This document shows, piece by piece, positions 26,026 through 36,238 of a stretch of 50,151 nt of DNA (position 1 is its first letter; each line of letters begins with the position of its first letter). Source of the stretch: Rusavskia elegans (taxonomy: Eukaryota > Ascomycota > Lecanoromycetes > Teloschistales > Teloschistaceae); assembly GCA_011316305.1 (NCBI GenBank), contig SAUG01000187.1, positions 1-50,151 of the forward strand, written 5' to 3'. The translations under genes and the position numbers were made by a program. Under the pieces are notes generated by a model that made no database searches, was not told where the DNA came from, and saw only the letters and a list, made by a program, of their open reading frames with translations.

Positions 26026-28884
26026 TTTAGATAGAATTCGATAAAAATCTAGATAAATAAATTTAAACGTTTTATAGTTTTTTTATTAATCCGAAAATAT
26101 CTATTTAAAAGCCGTAGATACTTTATAATATATAAATAATTTTTAGAACTATTTAATTTTAGATTAAAATTAGAACGGAAATATTTAATAGAATTTTAAA
26201 ATATTTTTTATATTTCTACTATATAATTATATTATTAATATACTGATTATAAAAACTACTATAGATTTTTTATCGGTAAAAAATATAATAAATAGGCTAA
26301 TCGACTACTAGCGGGTAATTTATAACTATCGGATAATATTATATAAATCTTCGATTCCGGTTAATACGATTTCGTTATTATAGTTTTAAATAATACTATT
26401 AGTATTTACTAAAGTTCCCTAGATATAGATAAAAATTAGGCTATCGCTATATTAATCGTAAATTTAATTATTAACTATTCCGAATTAGTTATAATAGCGG
26501 CTTCGAATAGTAAATATTAAATTTTTCGTTTTCTAGATTCTAGATTAACTATATTTTTATTTAGGAAAACTATTTTAGAGATTCTATTAGCGTTAGTCTA
26601 TAAATAAACTAATAAATATTTCTATTAGACTTCGCTATAGATAGTTAATTAAAAACGGCCGTTAAAATATAGTTATAGATAATTAAAACGCTTTTCCGTT
26701 TTATTCGGTAGTATAGTAAAGGTTAGATCCGGTTATAATAGACTATAGGTAACCGGACGACTTTCGACGTTCTATATTATCTAAAGTAAATAAGATATTA
26801 ATACGCTTTTAAAAGTCCTTTAATATAGAATTAATATTTCGAATTATAAAAAGAATTTATAGCGTATAAAATAATTAATAACTTTAAACGTTTAAAGTTT
26901 TAAAATAAAATAGTTAAATATTTAATTAAGAAAGTTTTAGATAAATATATCCAAGTTATTTTTTATACTATCGTCGGCGTAAATAAATTCCGGAGCGATT
27001 TTTTCCTATCTTTTTTTATCTAATATTTACGAGATACGTTTATAGAATTAATACGAGATTTATACGAGTATAAAATCGAAATATACTAATTATATTCTAA
27101 TTATACGCTTTTAATTTAACTAAAAATAATAAAAAAAAACCAAGTTTTAATTCTTTTCGGCTATAATAATTATATATAATAAAATTAATATTATCTACCG
27201 ATTTTAGATAATAATATTTATTATAGCCTTTTATAATATAAAGTAAATAATCTTTAGAACTATTTTATTCTAATACCGTCTAATTTTAAAACTATTATAT
27301 TTATAATATATTACCTATATACTAATTTCGAAACTAATTATAGACGCGGCGTTTTTACTAATAATATTTTATAATTTTCTAATTATTAAAGTAATAAAAT
27401 AATTAAATAGTATTTACCGGTATCTTTTATATAAAACGTAATAATCCGTAAATTTTCTATAAACAAACTAAACGAATAATATCGTATATATAATAAAATT
27501 TATATTTATACGTCTATAGTTATCTATAAAAAACTAATCGGTTTCTAAAAGAAAACTAGTAATACGTCTATCTTCTAGTAAAAGCTGCTCGCTAGTCTAT
27601 TTATTATCGAAGTACCGGCGTATACGTACCGACTCCGGTCGTTTCTATATTTTATCGATATCTCTATTATAATCTAAAAATACGATAAAAATAGTAGTAG
27701 TTTTAATATAAATCTATTTTCGAATTTATTTTTATTTTATCTTTTTTTAATTCTTTTTTAATTAATAATCGAGATATAATTCTAGAGGCTAGAAATACGA
27801 TTTTTAAATTCTTTAAATTTCTAATATATATTTTTAGAATTTTTTATCTTATTCGATAAAATATATTAATTTAAAAGTTAATTTTAATTTATTAAAATCG
27901 AGATAATCGAAAGCCTGGTCTTCGTTTTATTTAAAACTAGTATCGCGCCGAGTAATATCTATGTAATAATCGGTTATTAAACCTAGAGAAAATTACTCGT
28001 ATAAAAGATTAATAGAAACGGCTAAAACAATATTAGATATATTATAATTAATATTTCGCAAAGGAAATAATAGCCGGTTATTCTTCTATCTTTTATTATC
28101 GAATATAGTTTCTATAGGTTCTTCTTTATAGATATCTGCTATTCGTCTAATTCTAATTAATATAGTTAAATTTATAGAACGAAAGAAACAGGCGAATATT
28201 ATAACCTTCCGCTAATAGAAAGCTCTCTATATTATTAGTTAAACGGATTTTTAGCTAAATAAACCGCTAAAGAAATCGTCTAAAAAGTAGATATATATTA
28301 TTATCAAATTTATATAAAATAATACTCTCGCGTAGAATCGTTCTACTTTCGTTATTAGATTTAATATCGTTCCGGGTCAAGTAGTCGAGGTATCGAATTC
28401 TACGTAGGTTTTTAAATTTTATATAATAGTCCGCTAAATATTATTTAGTTAAATAAAATCGACTATACTATTTTCTATTCTTCTATAGATATTAGAAATA
28501 GTTAATAAATCTACTATATTAATATTAACGACTTCCGCGCCGCTAATAACCGAAATATCGGTAGAAAAATTAAAGGCGTTAGAAGCCGATAAACTAGATC
28601 GTTTTAGTAACTAAAATAAAGCCGATTTAAAACGTATAGAGAAGTATATTTTATAGCTCGAAGCCGCTATAAATTATAGTACTAATATAACTATAGAGTT
28701 TATAAAAGCTCGGTTTAACTTTAAAGAAAAGAAGGCTAATAGAAAAAGAGCCTTAGATAATCTAAAACGCGATTTCCAGGCGAGGAAAGAAGCTCTAGAT
28801 ATAGCTACTGCGAAACCCGAGGTAGAAGAGGAAGAAGAAAAAGACGGTGGTGGAAGTTTAGTCTTCGATGAAGATTTCTAGATT

Positions 28885-29367
28885 ATCTGTGGGTACCAGG
28901 TCATATATGGGTTGGGAATTGGATTTGGAATGCAGCAACCGTACGTTCCATTCACTGATTTCCAAAACACTCTCATGCTAATAGTCGTGCTCAGCCTCAT
29001 CGCTGTCCAAACAGTCGTTCCTCTGGATGATGTGCCAATTGCAACAACAGCAATCATATTCATTCAGACATTTGGGGGAGCCCTTTTTATTTCCGTGGCG
29101 CAAAACATCTTCACCAACCGTTTGGTATCCAATCTAGTTGCAGATGTTCCATCCATCGACCCAGCGCTTGTCCTCCAAATTGGCGCCACGAATCTGAAGA
29201 AGGCCGTGGACCCGGCTGTCATCCGCGATGTTCTCATCGCGTACAATTCCGCAATCACACAGACATTTTATGTCTCTGTTGCCACTGCCGCGCTCTCGAT
29301 TGTTGGAGCTGTTGCAATGGAATGGAAATCAGTCAAGGGCAAGAAAATCGAAACTATCGCAGCTTGA
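28885..29367 (+). pseudogene. 3' fragment of an MFS drug-efflux-type transporter
   Basis: Two exons remain. The first, up to 28,940, reads GYQVIYGLGIGFGMQQP. The second, 28,995-29,367, starts LIAVQTV and runs to a TGA. The intron 28,941-28,994 (54 nt) has donor GTACGT, a branch-like GCTAAT and acceptor CAG. This matches the region around TM11-TM14 of fungal 14-TM DHA2/AflT-like efflux pumps, where GYQ--YG-G-G-GMQQP-IAVQTVL is a conserved run. Later parts read IFIQTFGGALFISVAQNIF and a last TM segment (ATAALSIVGAVAMEW) with a basic tail. About three quarters of the gene (N-terminal TMs) is missing. Upstream a stop at 28,879 ends a decayed ORF of the RIP block. The fragment itself is not RIP-mutated. 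It is probably untranslated, or at most a short membrane peptide. Confidence 0.85.
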
Positions 29368-29958
29368 CCCTCCAGCGTTGCCTTTCGATCACTGTTGCAT
29401 ATTCGAGGCAAGCATTTGTTTGGTGGCAGGCATTCAAACGGCGTTCCAGATCAAATTAGAGCGGCACTGCTGGCTCCACTCATATATAAAGAGATACCCC
29501 TATGCAAATGAATGTTGCGGATTCTACTCGGCATTGTCAAACAAGCTCATGTCATGGCCCCATGATCTTCATAACATCCTTTGCGAGTTTTTACCCTTGA
29601 GGAACATGAATTAACACTTCCTGGCCTTGCTAACGCAATGGTCAAGGTACTTATCTAAGTCAGTACTCTCATGCAGCTTGAACATTTGTATCAAGGGGAA
29701 TTGAATGGCTCATCCTAGACGGTGACGCTGTACGAGTACTCGGTGTGGTGTTACAAGAGTGACCAGGCAGCTTGGAATTTGTCGTCTTACGAAGCGAAAT
29801 CGTTACTCATAATTCGAAAGTTGATACCTCGATATATGTTGCAGGCATGCGCATTTGATTGTATTGTATGCATTATCCAGGAAGCTATGTACAGGATCCT
29901 TATAGGTATCCTGCTAAGACTAAGGTACTGTACCCGAAGAATTTTTCCTTCCTACTCG
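29368..29958. other. Intergenic DNA after the MFS fragment
   Basis: Near-normal base composition. Short open frames occur (for example 29,722-29,973) but they lack recognisable domains, splice logic or good codon structure. Some of the sequence from about 29,860 onward may belong to a decayed LTR that leads up to a copia-like primer-binding site at 30,085. Confidence 0.5.
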
Positions 29959-29959
29959 C

Positions 29960-29979
29960 CTGAGATTATGTAATCTCAG
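29960..29979. repeat. Perfect 9-bp inverted repeat (hairpin)
   Basis: CTGAGATTA, two bases, then TAATCTCAG. It can fold as a strong hairpin. It lies in the stretch that may be the end of a decayed LTR, where a hairpin near the polyadenylation region would be unsurprising. It could also be chance. Confidence 0.6.
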
Positions 29980-30084
29980 CAGACCTCAGGTATATCTACC
30001 GCGCCAGTCCTATTCCGGGCACGTATCGCAACCTTACAATATAGGATATCGTGCTAACGATAGTTTATCTGCTGCTTAGTAAAT

Positions 30085-30180
30085 AGGTATCAGAGTATGG
30101 TAGCCGTCGTATAGGCTGTTATACTATCTGAAGTCCAGGATTTCCTGGGTTCGATAGCTTCTCATAAGAGCCGACTTCGA
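30085..30180 (+). mobile_element. Relic of a copia-type LTR retrotransposon primer-binding region
   Basis: AGGTATCAGAGT at 30,085-30,096 matches the initiator-Met tRNA primer-binding site TGGTATCAGAGC, typical of Ty1/copia elements, at 10 of 12 positions. The mismatches are at the two ends. The following sequence (ATGGTAGCCGTCG, then CTGGGTTCGATAG) looks like the leader that follows such a site. The bases before it would be the end of a 5' LTR. No coding part of a copia element remains in the island. Confidence 0.4.
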
Positions 30181-30210
30181 GGGCCGCCTGACCACCGAGG
30201 TCTATTCGTG

Positions 30211-30216
30211 CACGTG
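30211..30216. promoter_or_regulatory. CACGTG E-box upstream of phosphomannomutase gene
   Basis: Palindromic CACGTG followed by A lies 158 bp before the start codon of the phosphomannomutase gene. This is the core of Cbf1/bHLH sites in fungi. There is no experimental support, and a single hexamer can occur by chance. Confidence 0.3.
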
Positions 30217-30373
30217 ATTAGGGTTGATATTTTCAATTGAACCTGCTGCAGCTCCAGCTTCTAAGCCATTGATTAACTTATCAAATCCTTCCCAATGGGT
30301 CTTGCGTCATCTTTCAACTGATCACAACAGAAACCCCCGGGACGAAGTCACTTCTCTAACTCCCTTGATCCTC

Positions 30374-31302
30374 ATGGCTCAGGCAGGCAGCGTCTATCCA
30401 CCTTTGGAGGACCGTCCAGTCAAGGAAACCATCTGCTTGTTCGATGTCGACGAAACCCTCACACCGGCTCGCCGTGTGAGAATCCCATCCTGGGGATCTT
30501 CAAATTATTCAATTGACAGTTGGAACAGGCAGCATCGCCGCAAATGCTCCAGCTCCTCTCTGCTCTTCGTCACAAATGCGCCATTGGCTACGTTGGAGGC
30601 TCTGACCTCATCAAGCAGCAAGAACAGCTCGGTACCCCTGCCATCAATGTGACATCATTGTTTGACTTCTGTTTCGCGGAGAACGGCCTTACGGCGTTTC
30701 GACTTGGCCAGCCGTTGGCGAGTGCTAGTTTCATCAGATGGCTGGGAGAGGACAAGTACAAGCAGATGGTCAACTTCTGTCTGCGGTACATCAGCGAGAT
30801 CGATTGTCCAGTTAAGAGAGGGACTTTCATCGAATTTAGGTGAGAAACACCCAACCCAGCCCTTTGACAGCAGATTCAGGCGACGCAGAGCGTTAACCCA
30901 TATCTCAGAAATGGCATGATCAACATCTCGCCCATAGGCAGGAACGCAACCGTTCAAGAACGCCAGGACTTCAACAAATTCGACGAAGAGCACAAAATCC
31001 GAGAAAAGTTCGTTGCGGCCCTGAAAGAAAAGTTCCCCGATTTCGGTCTCACGTTCTCCATTGGTGGCCAAATATCCTTCGACGTCTTCCCGACCGGTTG
31101 GGATAAGACGTACTGTTTGCAGCATCTCGAGCACGAGAAGGAGATTTCAGGGGTAAACTACAAGACGATTCATTTCTTTGGGGACAAGACGCATAAAGGG
31201 GGTAATGATTACGAGATCTATGAGGATAGCCGGACCGTTGGGCATGCCGTCAATGGTCCAGAGGATACCATGAAGGCTGTGAGGGAATTGTTTGCTTTGT
31301 GA
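30374..31302 (+). CDS. SEC53: Phosphomannomutase
   Basis: Converts mannose-6-phosphate to mannose-1-phosphate in the cytosol, feeding GDP-mannose for N- and O-glycosylation, GPI anchors and cell-wall mannan. Three exons: 30,374-30,475, 30,529-30,839, 30,909-31,302. Introns are 53 and 69 nt with donors GTGAGA and acceptors CAG. The joined product is 268 aa, the usual size for eukaryotic PMM. The HAD nucleophile motif DVDETLTP is at residues 24-31 (catalytic D24 and D26). The [27 protein letters not shown] (spanning intron 2), [12 protein letters not shown] and [15 protein letters not shown] blocks are all present. A second CAG at 30,517-30,519 could start exon 2 three codons earlier. I chose 30,528 because it gives the family spacing after PAR. 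No competing in-frame start is better. The next gene is convergent, 305 bp away. Confidence 0.96.
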
Positions 31303-31607
31303 GGTGGAGGAGAAGCATAGACAATGACGAATGAGGCAGGGCAAAAGTTATAGATATTCTTTTGCGGGGTGGTGTCTTCACAAGAAGCTCACAGCGATTT
31401 AAACACGGTGCTTCGCAGCAAATTAAAAAGCCTCTTCTGTCAGAGCCAAGACCATGGATAACATCTTTTGCATCGGGAGCAACGACTTGACTTCTGCGCC
31501 GAGAATGATGCCTTCCCACATTGTGCCAGAACCCGACCGGTTCAGTCTCCACCTTGATGCAGCACGGAGCCTTGATTTTAACTCCACCTTTCTCAGTCGA
31601 CGACTTC

Positions 31608-32560
31608 CTACATCAACAACCGCCAAGCACCCAAAATCAATGCCGCGGCGCCCGTACAAACCCCGACGAGCCACTGCAGCGTACTGAACTTGACCCCTTC
31701 TACACGCTCCCTGAGACCAGCGACCTCTTGCTCAATTCTTGTCTCGGTCTCCTTGATCTTCAACTCCTGCCCCTTGGCCTCCTCCCGGATCCTGCCCTTT
31801 TCGAGATTCAGGTCCAGTCGGACGCTCGCTTGAGCACGCCCGATTTCGTCGCGAAGGCGAGAATTTAGCTTGGCAATATCATTTGAGAGGCGTTCGTGGG
31901 AGGCGAGGGTGACGGAGGTGTCGCTGGAGTCGAGGGCAAGGAGTTCGGAGCGGAGTTTGGTAAAGTCGACTTTTTGGGTATAGGTGCTGCGGTCGGCGTC
32001 TGCGAACACAAACAACAATCAGCACCGTAGATAGCAATGGTCAACAGGCCGGAGAGATTGGGACAGGGCTGAAGATGACCTTCGCGTAAAACCATAGTCC
32101 TGGTCAAGTTTTGGATAGACTCCTCGATCACATCCGACAGCACGAGCATCATGGCCTTTGATTGCTCCTCGGAAAAGCCCTCATCTTTCAGGCGTTGGAC
32201 GAGTTTGAGGGTGTCGAAATGATGGTCGCGGAAGAGGTAGGAGGTCGTGGAGAAGGGCTTTTGCGAAAGGATACGGAAAGCGGCGCGGAGGGGATGAGGT
32301 GATTGCCTTGCAGCAGCAGAGGATGGTCGGAGTTGAGACTTCTCGATGTTTGCTAGGCATGGAGTAGGATTGGTTCTCCTGCCATATTCATACCAGGGTT
32401 GTGCAATAGAGGTGAGGGTCCGGTGGGGAGGGTTGCGGAGGGCTGTCCGGGCTGTTGGGGGGCTTTTGATCTGTGGTGTAAAGGCAAATGTAGGTGGAAT
32501 TAAGGGCTTCCATGTCAGCTGCGGAAGCAGGAAGCGTGGTATAGTAGCAGATTTCGCCAT
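31608..32560 (-). CDS. FMP32: Mitochondrial DUF1640 coiled-coil protein (FMP32/MCUR1-like)
   Basis: Two exons: 32,560-32,080 and 31,999-31,608, joined to 290 aa. The intron 32,000-32,079 (80 nt) has donor GTCATC and acceptor CAG. The N-terminal about 110 residues are Pro/Arg/Ser-rich without acid clusters, as in a mitochondrial presequence. Then comes FDTLKLVQRLKDEGFSEEQS, the conserved start of the DUF1640 (CCDC90/MCUR1/Fmp32) domain, a long charged coiled coil, and a C-terminal membrane segment (LQWLVGVCTGAAALILGAW). Family members sit in the mitochondrial inner membrane. Yeast Fmp32 is linked to cytochrome oxidase assembly and animal MCUR1 to calcium uptake. The exact role here is inferred. 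The first 80 residues are unusually long, and a second 5' intron (GTATGAAT near 32,390) or a later start are possible. Confidence 0.88.
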
Positions 32561-32843
32561 GACGTTGGAGTCAGGAAGCCGAGATGGGATGGAGACCCCA
32601 GAATCTGAAGATGCTGCTAGATTGATTTTACCAGCAATACCCTATTTTGGGGCGCTTTTATGCGCTCTGTAATAGCTGCTAATTATGGATTGATAGGGAG
32701 TCCACTTTAACCAAGCCACGGAACATGTCCGCCATCCGTACTCCTTTGCGAATATTACGGAGTAATACACTACCAGCGCACAACCGAGGTGAGCCAGGTA
32801 CGAGTACACTGTCTAATCAATGGTGAAGATGACGAGATGCCTA

Positions 32844-32970
32844 CGGAGGATGGCATCAAAAGTCCAGAATATACGCTAAAAGCCGACCGTAGCCTACGGT
32901 CGCCTGGGTTACCGGGAGCGCACCCCTGAGAACATTAGCGTGTATTCTGAACTTTTGATGCCATCCTCCG
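32844..32970. mobile_element. MITE-like element with long inverted repeats and TA duplication
   Basis: Positions 32,842-32,879 and 32,935-32,972 are 38-bp inverted repeats with only one or two mismatches; the outermost bases are TA-CGGAGGATGGCATC on the left and its complement on the right. The TA on each side fits the target duplication of Tc1/mariner-pogo elements, giving a 127-bp element. The core has a second palindrome, GACCGTAG-C-CTACGGTC (32,885-32,901). No coding capacity. It keeps many CpA/TpG sites, so it was not touched by RIP, as expected for a repeat this short. It sits in the divergent promoter region between the FMP32-like gene and the four-TM gene. Confidence 0.85.
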
Positions 32971-32972
32971 TA

Positions 32973-33893
32973 ATCACTGAATGAATATCATCTTCGTCGC
33001 TGACCTGCAGACAGCTCAACCCCTGCACAACACCTTGCATGTCAGCGTTTTAGCCTTGCCTCCTCAGCCAGTCGCGTGCCCCATTGCAACTTCTTCGCGC
33101 TGACCGAGCGATCCTTCGAATGCAAGCTTGCAGATCGTCCCTCGTTGTTCATCCAATCATCGCTCTGGTAAAGTATTGCACACTGACTGCAGAGCGGGAA
33201 GACCTCCTCTTCGAGTATCACTCACTTTCCCTCACCAAGCGCCAAACTTTGCCTTCAGGATGACTTACTTCTACGACGTGGCCGGGAGATTGCCACAAGC
33301 AAGAGGCTTTGAGCTGGTCAGAAGACGAAGAGAATATGTCTCCAGAAGGAGAACCGAGAGGCACAGACTCCTCTGATGAACCTCTATCCTGCAGTAGTGG
33401 GAGCTGCATACCTACTCGAACCACGAAGCGCCCACCACCTCGAACTAAAATGGGCGTCTATTTATGGGGCCTGCCTCAAAGTTCGGCCTGCCTTGGGAAC
33501 CTATCACCACCCTCCCCCACAGAAACCTTCTCCCAGGCTTCGGCGCCCAGGCCTAGATATTGAGCATGCTTTCCCCTTCACTGCCAGGCGCGAATGCTGT
33601 TCGTTACACTGCATCAGCATTGTGGACCCGACTTGGCTCATCCTGCCCGTCGGTCCCCGCCAGCATCCAAGCGCTTGAAGAAATTCAATAGGCCTACCCG
33701 CCCATCTCAAGACGTCTGGGTACATTGTTTCTTTCTTCTTCTCCTTCAAGTCTTCTCTACTGTCGTCGATCTTTTTCAACTGCATCAAGACCGCACCTAA
33801 AGGAAGGGAGCTAGACACGACAGATCCAACGATAGCTGCGGTCTTGCTAGGCCCGGTCGCCTATAAGCACGTAAGACGGGATCAAAGACCAGC
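32973..33893. other. Long upstream region of the four-TM gene
   Basis: About 0.9 kb of normal composition with pyrimidine-rich tracts (33,715-33,760) typical of fungal promoters or 5' leaders. Open frames on both strands up to about 100 codons overlap each other here, but none has a recognisable domain, and I do not call them. A long 5' UTR of the downstream gene is likely to occupy part of it. Confidence 0.55.
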
Positions 33894-35581
33894 ATGTCGC
33901 ACGAGCCGATCTTACCCAGCTCCGACGAACAAAAATCTGTAATAAGAGGGGACGAAAAAGATTCACGAGTCCTTGTGCGCTCGCGCACCTCGTCCAGCTC
34001 TTCGTCCGGACTCTCGTTGAAAACCCCACGGACAGCCCGTTTCGCCGAAGCAACGTCAGTCAACTCGCCCATTGATCCCAGCACTGCAGGCAGATCGCCA
34101 TTCGCAGATCCTCCAATTCGCACCACTCACCTCATGCCTCAACCACAGCCGTCAGACGTTGGCTTCGGCTACGTCGCCGACAACCAACCGTCGAAGCACT
34201 CGTCCTTTGTCGGCGTAGAAGTGCCATTGACTCCGGCATCCCCTTTGAAGAGCGCTTTGAAAGTACCCGGAACACCAGGGCGTCAACTAAACCCTCTGAG
34301 TCCCACCTTCCGAGAAGAGCAGATCCTTGAGAAGCATGAGGAGAAGGCGGAAAAAGAGAATGCCAAAGACCTGGTACGTAGATAGTCTCTCAGACCAGGT
34401 GTGTGCAATTACTGACACTCAACTTCAGAGAACCAAAACCCGGGTACGCATGGCAAAGATGTGCCTAAGGGGTGTCAATTTCAGTTGCAGTCTAATCGTG
34501 GTGTCGATGCTTTCTGCTACCTTCACCATCTTCAATGCATCTCGGAACCTACCGAACCGGGGCAAAATGTCGCCGTGGGCCCCGAAGCAGCAGATATGGC
34601 CTCAGATCACTCTCCTCTGCATCGCATCCGTCTCCCTGGTGATGGCTGTAGGCATCCTATATGCTTATTGGAGGGGCGGCCATCGGCGAGCCGAGAAGGC
34701 CGCGGTATATTACACCGTCTTTGCTATTGGATTCTTCGTGTTCAGTATTATCATCTGGTCCATTGGCGCTGCCATACTGAATGAGCAGAAACGGCATGGC
34801 AAAGACAAGGACATGTGGGGTTGGGCCTGCAAAGAAGGGAAGCGGAAAGAAGTCTTCGGTGATAACGTCGATTATGGCCTGGTCTGCAGAATGCAGGTAC
34901 GGTCACGGAATACGCTCTCTGAAAAAATGAATAATGACTGATGGATGATTACAGCATTGGACACTCATCTGCGCCCTTATCGAGATTGTTGTCGAAGTCA
35001 TCACCATTGCCATCTACGGCATCGTTTTCTATCGCTACTACACCAAACGCCGCCTCCACAAGTCAATGGACCTCCGCGACCGTGCCCGCTCCGACCTCTA
35101 TCTCGCCCAGCTCCGTAGCCAATCCGCTCCCAATACCCCTGGCTTCCAGAATACCCCGATGTCCCCGTCGTTCCCATCCCACCTCCACCGCAACGAGCTC
35201 AGCAAAGCCGAGAATGGTGAATACTACGGAACCCAGTACGCCGAGAAACGGCAATCATCCTTGTCACAACCCAAACCCTTCACCTTGCAACCGCCGCCCA
35301 TCCGCGTCCAGCACGCTACACCCTCCATTTCACAAGACGGCTTTGAGCCTGCGAAACCACAAGAGCACGTACCGGCTGCGCCGGGCGAACAAATGTACGA
35401 GGCTGTGCCTATCCCAGGTGCTTATGCTAGTCCGCTGGCGAGTCCTAGCTTTGCGCCTGGGCATCAGAGCATGAACTTGGGGGCTGTTGCCCAGCAGCAG
35501 CCCGGAACTGCATACACGACGGACGCGAGGGTCGAGAGCCCGCCAACGAGTCCGAGATTGGGGCATGTGACGCTGCATTAG
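33894..35581 (+). CDS. Four-transmembrane fungal membrane protein with long tails
   Basis: Three exons: 33,894-34,373, 34,429-34,896, 34,955-35,581 (524 aa). Introns are 55 and 58 nt, donors GTACGT and GTACGG, acceptors CAG and ACAG, both in phase 0. Residues 1-160 are Ser/Thr/Pro-rich and polar, with a basic segment (RTKTRVRMAK) before the first membrane span. Four hydrophobic segments lie at about residues 172-195, 218-240, 252-277 and 320-345. Between TM3 and TM4 is a loop with two Cys (WGWACK, GLVC) that could form a disulfide. The C-terminal about 180 residues are Pro/Ser/Gln-rich with repeated SP motifs and look disordered, with possible phosphosites. The layout suggests a plasma-membrane or endomembrane tetraspan protein with cytosolic tails. 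I do not recognise a characterised family and give no function. Confidence 0.88.
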
Positions 35582-36238
35582 AGATGCAACGAGGATGTCC
35601 TTGTATTTTTCTTCCTGTCACTTATCATGTTCCTTTTGTCTCTTTCTACACGTATATTTTTCTGCGGAGAGTAAGGAGGGGTGTTTGGGGGTTTTTTGAG
35701 TGATTTGTGATCAGTGTACGGGAGATGCATCATCTGGAATGGGAGTTTGTCAAATCGAAACCCATATCAGGCCAATGCAAGAATATCAAAACCGTGTGCC
35801 GTCTTCGATCAATGCAACCCATGAGGAGAGAAGGTGAGCATAGAACAGAGACCAAGAGTGTCTATGATTAAAAGATATGTAAGACCACACGTGCAGACAT
35901 CCTCCATGTCCTGATGCAGTACCGTGTCCTGCCACATTCTGTGGCTACAGACATAAAATATGTAAGATACAAACTGATGCTTCCGATAATGATGATGTAT
36001 TTTCCCCGTAGATCCTGTGCTTCTTCCAAAGTAGATTGAGATAATCCAAGTACCACATGCTGCATTCTTCCATCCTGAGTGAGTTCCACAATCCTGAAAA
36101 AGCCACGAGAGTACAGTATCCTGCCAGACGCAGACCAATATCCAAATGGTTAAGGTGGCTTGTGTGCATCGTCAATTCCGCGACTCTTGATCATGAACGC
36201 CAGCCGTACTCCAGTCAAATGAGACAGGGCAGCTACCG
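35582..36238. other. Convergent intergenic region
   Basis: Holds the 3' ends of two convergent genes. Two related short segments, AGTACCGTGTCCTGCC near 35,920 and AGTACAGTATCCTGCC near 36,110, are about 190 nt apart. Open frames on the minus strand have no recognisable domain. No RNA gene was seen. Confidence 0.5.

Larger units (their letters stand above)
20500..28881 (+). pseudogene. Long decayed ORF interrupted by a gypsy element, unknown family
   Basis: Plus-strand frame read through RIP stops. Before the LTR element it includes LDVIKEISALKIG, then ISEENNVELFSNFI, then a segment ending RLTNV at the insertion site (22,050). Removing the element and one copy of its TAACG duplication joins this frame directly to 26,026 onward (next residues IEFDKNLDK after a RIP-type stop), so the element sits inside this ORF. 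The 3' end (28,560-28,881) is the least decayed and reads a Lys/Glu-rich, coiled-coil-like segment (KLKALEADKLDRF, then FKEKKANRKRALDNLK), an acidic stretch and GGGSLVFDEDF with stop TAG at 28,879. I do not recognise the family. It could be a transposon protein or a captured gene. The start is undetermined. Confidence 0.5.

Noticed and set aside
1..28880. Mitochondrial DNA insertion as the source of the AT-rich block
   Set aside because: AT-rich composition alone could suggest it, but the CpA/TpG depletion with CpG kept, the LTR pair with TSD and the transposase readings point to RIP-mutated nuclear repeats. No mitochondrial gene was recognised.
28878..29258. Minus-strand open frames opposite the MFS fragment
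   Set aside because: They are antisense to a clear MFS exon pair with a good intron and have no domain of their own.
29228..29973. Plus-strand open frames of 128 and 83 codons after the MFS fragment
   Set aside because: The first is an off-frame reading of the MFS exon continuing into non-coding DNA. The second has no recognisable motif and lies in probable LTR-derived sequence.
30086..30160. Possible tRNA gene (GGTTCGATAGC resembles a B box)
   Set aside because: The T-arm does not pair properly, the 3' end of the B box is wrong and no acceptor stem could be formed. A copia primer-binding and leader region explains the sequence better.
33128..33818. Several overlapping 60-105 codon open frames on both strands upstream of the four-TM gene
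   Set aside because: They overlap one another, none has a recognisable domain or consistent splice sites, and GC-rich DNA gives such frames by chance. A long 5' leader or promoter is more likely.
34461..34784. 107-codon plus-strand frame inside the four-TM gene
   Set aside because: It is a frame-shifted shadow of exon 2, which encodes three clear membrane segments and is joined by consensus introns.
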